Positions 32,220 to 39,758 of a stretch of 43,219 nucleotides of DNA are shown one piece after another. This DNA is from CSP1-5 sp964348275 (lineage in GTDB: Bacteria; Methylomirabilota; Methylomirabilia; Methylomirabilales; CSP1-5). The notes under the pieces are model-generated. The model worked only from the letters and a program-made list of their open reading frames with translations. It did no database searches and had not been told where the DNA came from. Made by a program: the position numbers and the translations under genes. The stretch lies in the NCBI GenBank assembly GCA_964348275.1, contig CAYGBT010000024.1, positions 1 to 43,219 of the forward strand, in the 5' to 3' direction. Positions within the stretch are counted from its first letter, which is position 1. Every line of letters begins with the position of its first letter.

Positions 32220-33992
32220 ATGTCGCAGCATCGACGGGACCAATGCGTCATCGTTGTTGGGGGAGGCCTCGCCGGTCTCATGGCGACATTGCACCTGGCC
32301 GAGGCGGGGATCAGTGTCGATCTGTTTTCCCTGGTTCCTGTTCGCCGCTCCCATTCGGCCTGCGCCCAGGGGGGGATCAACGCGGCCGTAGACACGAAGG
32401 GAGAGGGGGACAGTCCTTGGATTCACTTTGTGGAGACAATCTACGGAGGAGATTTTCTCGCAGACCAGCCTCCGGTCCTCAAGATGTGTGAAGCGGGACC
32501 CGAGCTGGTCTATCTCCTCGATCGCATGGGGGTACCCTTCAACCGGACGCCAACTGGCGAGCTCGAGGTGACGAAGCGCGGGGGAGGGACGAAATACTCC
32601 CGCGGGCTGTTTGCCGGCGCGAGCACGGGACAGCAGATGCTGTATGCCCTTGATGAGCAGGTGCGTCGGCACGAAGCGGAGGGACGAGTGCGGAAGTTCG
32701 AGGGGTGGACGCTCTGTTCCCTGCTCCTGGATAGCGCAGGCAGGTGTCGGGGCATTAGCGCGATGCCGCTCGCCGCCAAGATGACCGTGCACGCCTTCCC
32801 TGCCTGGGGCGTTTTGCTCGCGACGGGCGGCTGCGGGGGGCTCTATGCCAAGACGACGACGTCGCTCATTTGTAACGGGGCAGCGGCCAGCCTGGCGTAC
32901 CAGCAGGGCGCGCACTACGGCAACCCCGAATTCATTCAGTTCCACCCCACCGCCATCCCGGGAGAGGACAAGTGCCGCCTGGTCTCCGAGTCGCTCCGCG
33001 GCGGAGGGGGGCGGTTATGGACGTACCGTGGCGGCAAGCCCTGGTACTTCCTGGAGGAGTGGTATCCAGCCTTCGGGAACCTGGTTCCTCGCGACATCGC
33101 TTCACGAGCGATCTATCGGGTCTGCCGAGAGATGGACCTCGGCATCGATGGAAAGGATCAGGTCTACCTCGATGTCACCCACCTGGACTCGCGGCAGCTC
33201 GAGGTCGAATTCGGCGGGGCCATTGAAATATACGAAAAATATACGGGCGAAGATCCACGCACGGTGCCAATGCGGGTTTTCCCGGCGGTACACTATTCCA
33301 TGGGGGGGTTGTGGGTCGATGCCTCACATCGATCGAATCTAGAGGGATTATATGCTGCCGGCGAGTGTGAACACCTGTACCATGGAGCCAACCGCCTCGG
33401 GGCGAACGCCCTCTTGGCGTGTCTGCATGGGGGGAAGGTCGTTGCTCAGAGCGTGGTTGAGGACCTTGATCAAGAGGCCTCCCCGCTCCCCGGCCGCGAA
33501 ATCGAGGCTGAGGTAGAGCGGCAAGAGGATTGGAATCGTCGCCTCCTCGAGGGGGGTGGCTCTGAAAATCCATTCGAACTCTACTGGACACTCCGCGAGG
33601 CCATGAGCCACTATGTCGCCGTCGTCCGGACCAGCCCTGACCTCCAGAAAATGCGCGAGATTCTCACCGAACTCAAGGTGCGCTACACCAACCTCAATCT
33701 CGGCGATTCGGGTCGCTGGGCAAACCCAGCTTTGGCCCTAGCCCGCGATCTCGGGCATATGATGGTCCTGGCTGAGACGGTGACTGCCGGAGCACTTGCC
33801 CGGGAGGAGAGCCGGGGAGCGCATTACCGACCTGAATTTCCGGAACGTGACGACAGCCGCTGGCTCAAGACTACGGTGGCACAGTGGACGCCGGATGGGC
33901 CGCGCCTGTGGTACGTGCCCGTGGACACGTCACTGCTCACGCCACGACCCCGCTCGTATGCCACCGATTTTCTCGAGGAGGTACGACGGTGA
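32220..33992 (+). CDS. sdhA: Succinate dehydrogenase/fumarate reductase flavoprotein subunit
   Basis: 590 residues. VVGGGLAGLMATLHLAEAG binds FAD. RRSHSACAQGGINAA carries the His that covalently binds FAD. QFHPTAIPGEDKCRLVSE and SLRGGGGRLW contribute substrate residues, and GANRLGANALLACLHGG closes the site. It oxidises succinate to fumarate, or reduces fumarate, with SdhBC. In this locus succinate from the lyase is the natural substrate. It starts 4 nt after sdhB and its 3' end overlaps the convergent PrpD-like gene by 63 nt. Confidence 0.92.
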   Translation: MSQHRRDQCVIVVGGGLAGLMATLHLAEAGISVDLFSLVPVRRSHSACAQGGINAAVDTKGEGDSPWIHFVETIYGGDFLADQPPVLKMCEAGPELVYLLDRMGVPFNRTPTGELEVTKRGGGTKYSRGLFAGASTGQQMLYALDEQVRRHEAEGRVRKFEGWTLCSLLLDSAGRCRGISAMPLAAKMTVHAFPAWGVLLATGGCGGLYAKTTTSLICNGAAASLAYQQGAHYGNPEFIQFHPTAIPGEDKCRLVSESLRGGGGRLWTYRGGKPWYFLEEWYPAFGNLVPRDIASRAIYRVCREMDLGIDGKDQVYLDVTHLDSRQLEVEFGGAIEIYEKYTGEDPRTVPMRVFPAVHYSMGGLWVDASHRSNLEGLYAAGECEHLYHGANRLGANALLACLHGGKVVAQSVVEDLDQEASPLPGREIEAEVERQEDWNRRLLEGGGSENPFELYWTLREAMSHYVAVVRTSPDLQKMREILTELKVRYTNLNLGDSGRWANPALALARDLGHMMVLAETVTAGALAREESRGAHYRPEFPERDDSRWLKTTVAQWTPDGPRLWYVPVDTSLLTPRPRSYATDFLEEVRR

Positions 33993-35384
33993 GCCTCTCT
34001 GATATGATCTGACCCGCAAGAGGGGCATCAGCTCGTCAATATCTTTGACCTGCTCGAGATGCCATAGGCGATCCAGGAGCCTTGAGATCTGCCTCGAAGA
34101 CAGCCGACCCTTAGCCAATTCCCGAAACTTCGCCTCCACTTCATGATCCGTCAGAGGATTTCGGGGGTGGCCTTTTGGATAGTCCACCTGCCTGATGAGC
34201 TCCTGATTTGATCTCGTGCGAATAATGATCCGGCTGGACATGGCGGCCGGATAGCGGTCGGTGAATCCTGGATCCTCGACGACACCGACTTTCTGGAGCA
34301 ACCCGAGCAAGACGGGATCGGAAAATCTTTTGGGGGTAAACTGAGCCGGGCCGACCTTTCCGTCCATCAGGGCTACGCCCACGCAGTAGGGTAGGCTGTG
34401 GTCCGCCGTTTCCCGGGTCTGGGGGTACCACTTCTCTTTTTCTCGGCCAATGATCTCGATCGCGACGTCGTAGCTTCGAACCTCGATGGATTCGATACGG
34501 TCGATGAAGTTTTTTCCCTCCCTCGCCTGCAGCTCTTGACGCATCGCCAAGGTGGCTTCGACTGGACCTTGAGCATGATACTCTACCGGGAAATTCTTAA
34601 TGTAGGTGTCCAGGATCTTGAATGAGCCATCCCGTGCGCCAAATGGTTTGAGCTCAAAGGGGCCGGACACCAATCGCATGAAACCTTTGTCCCCTTCAAA
34701 GAGCAAGGCTGGACCCGTCATGCCTTGGCGAGCCAGCATCGCCGCAAAGACCCCATTTCGGGCCGCATTGGCAAAAGCACATGCTTTCCACATGGAAATC
34801 TCACCCACTCGTGTTTGGCGAAGAGCAATATTGGCTACACCGGCGAGGCTCACGGCATGAACCGTGGCCTCTCTGGAAAGCCTCATGAGTTTGGCCGCCA
34901 CGAGGGCGCTCGTAATGGGACCGTAGGTAACGTGGTCCCAACCCCGTGGCCTGAGGGCGGCCGCATCACACAGCCGACAGTGCACCTCGTAGCCGAGCAC
35001 AATGGCCGTGATCAACCGCTTGCCGTTCGCACCCTCTTCCTCGGCCACGGCGAGGGCGGGAGGGATGTTATCGCTAGGATGGGCGGGCTCTTTTGAGAGA
35101 TAGGTGTCGTTACAATCTAGGTAGCGGACCATCGTGCCATTGGCAAAGGTAGCAAGCTCGGGGAGACTTTTATGGGTTGTCCCCCAGATCGTGGCTCCGG
35201 GGCGAGATTTCACCGACCGGGCCGCCTCTCTTGCGATGGTGCAGGATCGGCCTGAATAAGCCCCAACGGCACAGCCCAGAGTGTCAATCACCCGCCGTTT
35301 CACCTCATGGACTACCACATCCGGTAGATCGTCATAGCGGAGGGCGTGGGTATAGTGGCTTAACTGTTCTGCAATGGTGGCCAT
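33930..35384 (-). CDS. MmgE/PrpD family dehydratase-like protein
   Basis: 484 residues. RRVIDTLGCAVGAYSG near the start, NGTMVRYLDCNDTYLS and HPSDNIPPALAVAEEEGANG (conserved DxND and HPSD) mark the MmgE/PrpD fold, as do GWDHVTYGPITSALVAAKLM and FPVEYHAQGPVEATL. Members hydrate or dehydrate 2-methylcitrate or aconitate, decarboxylate cis-aconitate, or epimerise iminodisuccinate. Start ATG 35384 follows AAGGGAAG. It is transcribed towards the Sdh genes, and its last 20 codons overlap the end of sdhA, which may regulate both. Confidence 0.86.
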   Translation of the reverse strand: MATIAEQLSHYTHALRYDDLPDVVVHEVKRRVIDTLGCAVGAYSGRSCTIAREAARSVKSRPGATIWGTTHKSLPELATFANGTMVRYLDCNDTYLSKEPAHPSDNIPPALAVAEEEGANGKRLITAIVLGYEVHCRLCDAAALRPRGWDHVTYGPITSALVAAKLMRLSREATVHAVSLAGVANIALRQTRVGEISMWKACAFANAARNGVFAAMLARQGMTGPALLFEGDKGFMRLVSGPFELKPFGARDGSFKILDTYIKNFPVEYHAQGPVEATLAMRQELQAREGKNFIDRIESIEVRSYDVAIEIIGREKEKWYPQTRETADHSLPYCVGVALMDGKVGPAQFTPKRFSDPVLLGLLQKVGVVEDPGFTDRYPAAMSSRIIIRTRSNQELIRQVDYPKGHPRNPLTDHEVEAKFRELAKGRLSSRQISRLLDRLWHLEQVKDIDELMPLLRVRSYQRGSPSYLLEKIGGIRAGSWREQ

Positions 35385-35789
35385 TGCTTCCCTTTTATCG
35401 CAGATGCATCTCTTCGAGCACGCAACCGGCAAGCCGTTTCATTCCGGGCAACCGGGGATCCTCTAAATGTCAGAGAGCCACTCGGCTAAGCTAACAGACC
35501 TTGTCGGGTCTCTGCAAGGTCCGCGAGTAACCGTGACATGCCGCCCTGCTAATCGAGCTAGCTCGTAAAGCTTGGGCCGGTCGTTGACGCTGAGAGCCCA
35601 ATCCGCCTTGCCACAGCCACCCTCACCATCACGCTTATCACGATCGCTATTGTGGCTTGGCCCATGATCTCGGCCATCCGCGAGCGGTGGGCGGCCATCC
35701 CTTCGGGTGAGGGAGGATAAGAGTCTCTCTCATCTTGGTGTCTCTCCTCTCCGCAGGGGCGGGGCAGCGGACTGCTGCACCGAGCTAGA
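35385..35789. other. Intergenic stretch with a possible gene remnant
   Basis: ACAGACCTTGTCGGGTCTCTGCAAGGTC near 35490-35520 can form a hairpin. A plus frame at about 35565-35720 encodes a hydrophobic segment (LATATLTITLITIAIVAWP) followed by MISAIRERW, with no start codon or ribosome site; it looks like the tail of a lost membrane-protein gene. A GGGAGGATAAGAGTCTCTCTC region follows. No leader core is present. Confidence 0.35.
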
Positions 35790-36476
35790 TCAAGGAGAGG
35801 CTGAAACTGAAGGAACGGCCTTGGACTGGAGTGTAACCAGAAGGCTGGCAAGGTGCGTCGCTTCCGTTGGTGCCATCTTCAAGAAGCGGACCCCAATGCC
35901 GGCGGGAAATGAATTCGTACTCCTTAAACGGTTGCTCCAGACGACCCGACTCCAGAGCGAAAAGGTGTGCATCAGTCCCGGGGGGGAGACGTGCACAAGG
36001 AGATCCTCTCCAGCGGAGAGCAGGTCGGTGGTGGCGATAAACATCCCCCCCTGGCTCATGTTGAGACAGGTCCCGATGCCCGATTTTTCCAGATCGCTGT
36101 ACTCGACTGGAAACCGGGTGGGAACCCGCAAATAGCGCTGCCTCTGCATTCCATTGAGAATATGCTTGAGGACCGAGGCCTCCAGGTCACGAGTAAAGGC
36201 AATGCCATGAGCTGTGACCGTCCCCAGATGGGTGACCAGGACTTTACCCGCCCAGACCACCTGACCCCGGACCTCTGGCCCCTCGCCCAGGCTCACCATC
36301 AGCTTGGTGTGGAGGGGAAGACCAGTCGAAAGCAAGAGCATGGCACCGCCGGGACTGACATCGCGGGTTTTGCCCTCTATGCACGTCCGGGGTGCTCCAG
36401 GGCTGAATACACTACATCGGGCACGAAGGTAGACTTGGATCCGGGGATGCCGACGGTCCGCATAGCACTCCATCAT
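35790..36476 (-). CDS. Tandem PilZ-domain protein
   Basis: 228 residues with two PilZ domains. Domain 1 (about 8-105) has RRHPRIQVYLRA and TRDVSPGGAMLLL; domain 2 (about 110-210) has RQRYLRVPTRFPVEY and CLNMSQGGMFIAT. Both keep RxxxR-type and D/NxSxxG motifs, so two c-di-GMP sites are likely, which could give cooperative or dimer-bridging behaviour. It overlaps the stop of the upstream DUF4388 gene by 4 nt, indicating translational coupling. The second domain is related to the 23.2-kb single-domain protein. Confidence 0.85.
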   Translation of the reverse strand: MMECYADRRHPRIQVYLRARCSVFSPGAPRTCIEGKTRDVSPGGAMLLLSTGLPLHTKLMVSLGEGPEVRGQVVWAGKVLVTHLGTVTAHGIAFTRDLEASVLKHILNGMQRQRYLRVPTRFPVEYSDLEKSGIGTCLNMSQGGMFIATTDLLSAGEDLLVHVSPPGLMHTFSLWSRVVWSNRLRSTNSFPAGIGVRFLKMAPTEATHLASLLVTLQSKAVPSVSASP

Positions 36477-37045
36477 TTCCCTCCTTCGCCGGTTACCTTC
36501 TCGACAAAGACTCTCTCTAACTTCTTTTCAAACCCGTGCAAAACCTCTCCCCAGGTATCCTCCCCGTAGATCTTCTTAAAGAGGTCTGCCTGGACGAGGT
36601 GCTGGGGGTCCTTTCCCGCCTCGATGAGATCGTCCTCGCTGGTGACCTCCATGCTCTCGAACCGGAAAAAACCGATGTCCCAGGTCATAAATTCAAGGAG
36701 GACCTGCTGGATCTGGTGCTGGATCGCGTGGGAGACCACGTGAGGAGACGTCAGTCCCTTCTCGACCAGGATCCCGCCAAGCCGTTTCCATTCGGGAGAG
36801 AGGTACTGCGCTTCGAGGGCAGCTTTCAGGGCGTTTTCAGTCAGGGATTTTTCCCTGATCAAGGTTTTGCCCAGGAGGTCCCGCTGGGAGTCCGAGGCGG
36901 CAAAGATGACCTCCCCGTTCCGGAAAAGGATCACCCCCGAATTGCCAAGGCGGGTGAGGGTGAGCTTCCCGGTCTTTTTCAAGAGCGCCAGGATCTGGAG
37001 GATGTCGGCAACGGTCAAGCCTTCGAGCCGTCCTGTGAATGCCAA
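36473..37045 (-). CDS. DUF4388 (PATAN-type) protein
   Basis: 190 residues from TTG 37045, which follows GGAGGAGG by 5 nt and gives the typical start FTGRLEGLTVADILQILALL. The segment GKLTLTRLGNSGVILFRNG and EVIFAASDSQRDLLGKTL are the usual DUF4388 strands. A second part (TSPHVVSHAIQHQIQQVLLEFMTW) resembles the PATAN helix pair. DUF4388 is found in gliding, chemosensory and c-di-GMP systems as a protein-binding scaffold. Translationally coupled to the tandem PilZ gene, it is likely its partner. A GTG at 37090 is an alternative start. Confidence 0.82.
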   Translation of the reverse strand: MAFTGRLEGLTVADILQILALLKKTGKLTLTRLGNSGVILFRNGEVIFAASDSQRDLLGKTLIREKSLTENALKAALEAQYLSPEWKRLGGILVEKGLTSPHVVSHAIQHQIQQVLLEFMTWDIGFFRFESMEVTSEDDLIEAGKDPQHLVQADLFKKIYGEDTWGEVLHGFEKKLERVFVEKVTGEGGK

Positions 37046-37918
37046 GGTTTCCTCCTCCGTCGGGTACTCCCCCCGGGGGTTGCCGCCCACTGAGCCCGTG
37101 CGTCGCGTTGGTTCCTATCGCAGAGGGACGTCACCCGACGCACGCCCACGACGTGCAGTTGCGACATATGTGCCATGACCTCCGCGCGTGAGAGGGAGCC
37201 CCTAAGTATTTGATTTCTTGCGCACTGATTCGCCACACAGCCGTTTCTGGAGCAAGGACGGGCCTCGCCGGAGGGGGAAAAGTCTGCCAGGCTGTCCCTC
37301 GACCGTCCCCGGTCGTACAGTTTGTCAGACGCGGTATCCTCCTTTTCTTCAGAAAAATCGGGGAGATCCATAGGCGACGTCGGCCCCGTTGTGCGTCCTT
37401 GACACCGCTGGTCCAGCGGGGGATACTTAGGGCCCTTTGTTTGTCGAACCCGCCCCAGGAAGGAAGCGAGACGCTCTTGTCCCCCTTTGAAGAACCCAGC
37501 TTCAGCCTAACGCTGCCCTCATGAACTTCGGTGTATTGAAACAATGTGAATTGCAAATTTCAAATGATCTGGCCGATTCTGGGCTTACCGTCTTGTCGTC
37601 AATAACAGAAAGTAAATAGGTTGAGTTCTTGGCAAGGAAAGCAGAAATGAATCCCGGGCCGGCATAGCACCTCGTGGATCTCGGTCACGACCGTGACAGC
37701 GCCCTCCGGGCCCGGCCCGGCCCGGGAGAGTTTTGTTTCCTGAAACGCACGAACGACGGGAATCAGGGACCTTAAAATTTCCCATACATTCAGACGCTCG
37801 GTGAATGAGGTATCCCAAGGGAGCTTGGCACTGAAGTTGCTTGCTCCTACTTCCCAGGAAAAACTTTTGGCCGATGACGATTGAACGGTGCAACCCATGG
37901 GTGGATCCATCGGCGAGG
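37046..37918 (+). promoter_or_regulatory. Long regulatory stretch: promoter (37399) and leader-family core (37.65 kb)
   Basis: TTGACA (37399-37404), 17-bp spacer, GATACT (37422-37427); the spacer holds the perfect palindrome CCGCTGG-T-CCAGCGG (37405-37419). A core-like AATGAATCCCGGGCCGGCAT starts at about 37647, then a GTCAC/GTGAC hairpin, then the terminator CTCCGGGCC/GGCCCGGGAG with TTTTGTTTCC (37700-37740). The signal peptidase gene follows. A 32-codon frame at 37521 lacks a ribosome site. The left part (37046-37390) has no feature I can name. Confidence 0.55.
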
Positions 37919-38437
37919 ATGAGGGGAGTTATTCGGAGTGTGAATGTGAAAGGGGCCCTAAAAAAGATTTGTTTCGGATCCAACTGGCGCCACACGCTGG
38001 TACGCGCTGTCATCTTGGTTGCCTTGGTCTATGGACTGTGCTCCACTATTTTCCTCCCGATCAGAGTACACGGTGACAGTATGCTCCCCTTGTACAAGAC
38101 CGGATATCGAGGCTTCATGAACACCCTAGCCTATCGCTGGGCGGACCCACAACGTTTCGACATTGTCGGCATCCGGATGGCCGGCAAGCGGGTGATGTAT
38201 CTCAAACGCGTCATCGGACTGCCAGGTGAAACGGTGGAGATCCGTGACGGCGTCGTTCACGTTGATGGAGAGGTTCTTCCTGAACCGTATCTTCAATTCA
38301 GAGGTCGATGGAACCTGAGAAACCAATCTCTGAGCGGAGAAGAATATTTTGTCGTTGGCGATAATCGTGGAATGCCCATTCACCTCCATACGTTAGGTAA
38401 AGTGAAACGTCACAGAATTGTTGGGAGGATGTGGTGA
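37919..38437 (+). CDS. lepB: Signal peptidase I (S26 family)
   Basis: About 172 residues. One N-terminal membrane helix (LVRAVILVALVYGLCSTIF) is followed by VHGDSMLPLYKTG with the catalytic Ser, then MYLKRVIGLPGETVEI with the catalytic Lys, and YFVVGDNRGMP near the C-terminus. It removes signal peptides on the periplasmic side. It is short but has all boxes. The start is uncertain: ATG 37919 has AGG too close, GTG 37946 has CGGAG 7 nt upstream, and ATG 37874 is open. It overlaps the next gene by a few bases. The neighbouring genes do not suggest a dedicated substrate. Confidence 0.85.
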   Translation: MRGVIRSVNVKGALKKICFGSNWRHTLVRAVILVALVYGLCSTIFLPIRVHGDSMLPLYKTGYRGFMNTLAYRWADPQRFDIVGIRMAGKRVMYLKRVIGLPGETVEIRDGVVHVDGEVLPEPYLQFRGRWNLRNQSLSGEEYFVVGDNRGMPIHLHTLGKVKRHRIVGRMW

Positions 38438-38943
38438 TCAAAAATCGCGTTGCGATGACTGCAGGAATCCTCGGAATTCTAGTCGTTGGGTGGCTTGTCT
38501 TTTCGTTTCAGAGGAATGAAGTTGATCGCATTGGCGAGCGTCTCAATGAGTTAGCGAACGTGGTATCAACAATGAAACAGCAGACAGATGCGGCCCGACT
38601 TTTCCACATAGCCAAATTAAAGGAATTCTTTACAGAAGATGTGACCGTCGAAATTAAGCCCGATATTCGAAAAGTCAGTGGTCGTGACACGCTCCTGAAG
38701 ACGGCACATATTGTTCTTCAGCAAGAACCGAGCTTGACGGTTGCCTTTCGAGATGTTTCCGTGGCCCACGAAAATGGAAGCCAGCACGCGCTGGTGAACA
38801 CGACAGTTGTTGTCTCCGGGGTTTACAGTCACAAGGCCAAATCAGTGGATGCACAGGAGCTCGAAATGAACTTTGTCAAAGCCAAGGACGAATGGATTAT
38901 TAAGGCTATCCGACCCGTAAAGGCCATGGAGCTCGAGCGTTAA
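38431..38943 (+). CDS. Membrane-anchored NTF2/SnoaL-like protein
   Basis: 170 residues. One N-terminal helix (MTAGILGILVVGWLVF) is followed by a coiled stretch and an NTF2-like domain: LKEFFTEDVTVEIKPD, VSGRDTLLKTAHIVL, and EMNFVKAKDEWIIKAIRPV at the end. It is probably tethered to the inner membrane with the domain outside. NTF2-like folds bind small ligands or act as scaffolds; no catalytic set is visible. GTG 38431 (or 38434) follows GGGAGG and overlaps the lepB stop, so the two genes are coupled. Confidence 0.65.
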   Translation: MVIKNRVAMTAGILGILVVGWLVFSFQRNEVDRIGERLNELANVVSTMKQQTDAARLFHIAKLKEFFTEDVTVEIKPDIRKVSGRDTLLKTAHIVLQQEPSLTVAFRDVSVAHENGSQHALVNTTVVVSGVYSHKAKSVDAQELEMNFVKAKDEWIIKAIRPVKAMELER

Positions 38944-39037
38944 TGGACGCCCTCACGCATACGTGTTCCGGCATCCTCATCGGCCAAGCCTTCGGACCGC
39001 CGGGTGTGGTCCGAGAGGGCGTTGCGTGTTTCAAAGG
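38943..39037 (+). other. Structured intergenic RNA with terminator-like outer stem
   Basis: ACGCCCTC (38945-38952) pairs perfectly with GAGGGCGT (39015-39022). It encloses a CGGAC/GTCCG hairpin. TGCGTGTTTC follows. The outer stem resembles the GACGCC/GGCGTC arms of the leader family, with a longer insert. It may terminate the lepB unit. Confidence 0.45.
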
Positions 39038-39048
39038 GAAAGAGTGCT

Positions 39049-39627
39049 ATGAGTCCAGTTACCCATTTCCTGATGGGGTGGGTTGTCGAGAACACCACGG
39101 AATTCAACCGTAAGGAGCGGGCCGCAGTCACGATAGCAGGAGTCGTCCCCGATATCGATGGTATCGGCATCATCGCCGAGAAGCTTACGCAGACGTGGAA
39201 TCGCCCGCTCATCTGGTACTCCAAGTACCATCATGTGGTCACGCACAACCTCGGGTTCGCGCTTTTGGTCGCGGGAACAAGTTTCCTCCTGGCCACCCGC
39301 CGGTGGAAGACGGCCGCGCTTGCATTTTTGAGCTTTCACCTGCATCTCTTGGGGGACTTGGTGGGTGCTCGAGGGCCGGACGGCTATCAGTGGCCCATTC
39401 GGTACCTACTCCCCTTTTCGAACGCAGGGGAATGGACGTGGCAGGGCCAATGGGAGCTCAACGCGTGGCCGAACTTTGTGATCACTATTACTATGTTCAC
39501 CGTCACCTTCTACCTCGCTTGGAAGCGAGGGTACTCGCCGCTTGAGATGTTCTCGGCCTCGGTGGACCGGGCCTTTGTTGGCGCCCTCCGCGATCGCTTC
39601 CGACACCCGCGATTGCATTCCGAGTGA
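39049..39627 (+). CDS. Membrane protein, DUF457/YdjM-like metal-dependent hydrolase family
   Basis: 192 residues. The start MSPVTHFLMGWVVEN and PDIDGIGIIAEKL contain the His and Asp pattern of DUF457 proteins. YHHVVTHNLGFALLV and FLSFHLHLLGDLVG continue it with HH and HxxxD pairs, followed by membrane helices (MFTVTFYLAW). The family is predicted to be membrane-bound hydrolases; substrate unknown. ATG 39049 has GGGAAAGAG upstream; an in-frame ATG at 39004 lies before the ribosome site. Confidence 0.8.
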   Translation: MSPVTHFLMGWVVENTTEFNRKERAAVTIAGVVPDIDGIGIIAEKLTQTWNRPLIWYSKYHHVVTHNLGFALLVAGTSFLLATRRWKTAALAFLSFHLHLLGDLVGARGPDGYQWPIRYLLPFSNAGEWTWQGQWELNAWPNFVITITMFTVTFYLAWKRGYSPLEMFSASVDRAFVGALRDRFRHPRLHSE

Positions 39628-39654
39628 TAGAAAGAGTAACATCGTTCGCGGAGA

Positions 39655-39715
39655 GTCATGGGTTCCATGGGGCAGGGGAGTCATAGCCCTTCTCTGAGCT
39701 TCGGCACAATGATTG
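39655..39715 (+). promoter_or_regulatory. Possible leader-family core before zinc-ribbon gene
   Basis: CATGGGGCAGGGGAGTCATA followed by GCCC, then CTTCGGC, resembles the core plus flank of the 4.5-kb copy. No TTGACA promoter or terminator arm was recognised, so this may be a relic. Confidence 0.35.
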
Positions 39716-39758
39716 CACCGTTTGTTTTGGGAGATGCTCAGTTAGCTGGAGTCAGGTC

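Noticed and set aside
37521..37619. 32-codon frame (MNFGVLKQCELQ...)
   Set aside because: No ribosome site precedes it, and it lies between a promoter and a leader core.
3093..39715. Identity of the leader family as c-di-GMP-I, cobalamin, SAM-I, glycine, ZTP or fluoride riboswitch
   Set aside because: The diagnostic blocks of these classes (for example GCAAACC with GACGCAAAGC for c-di-GMP-I) are absent, and the core geometry differs. I therefore left it unassigned.
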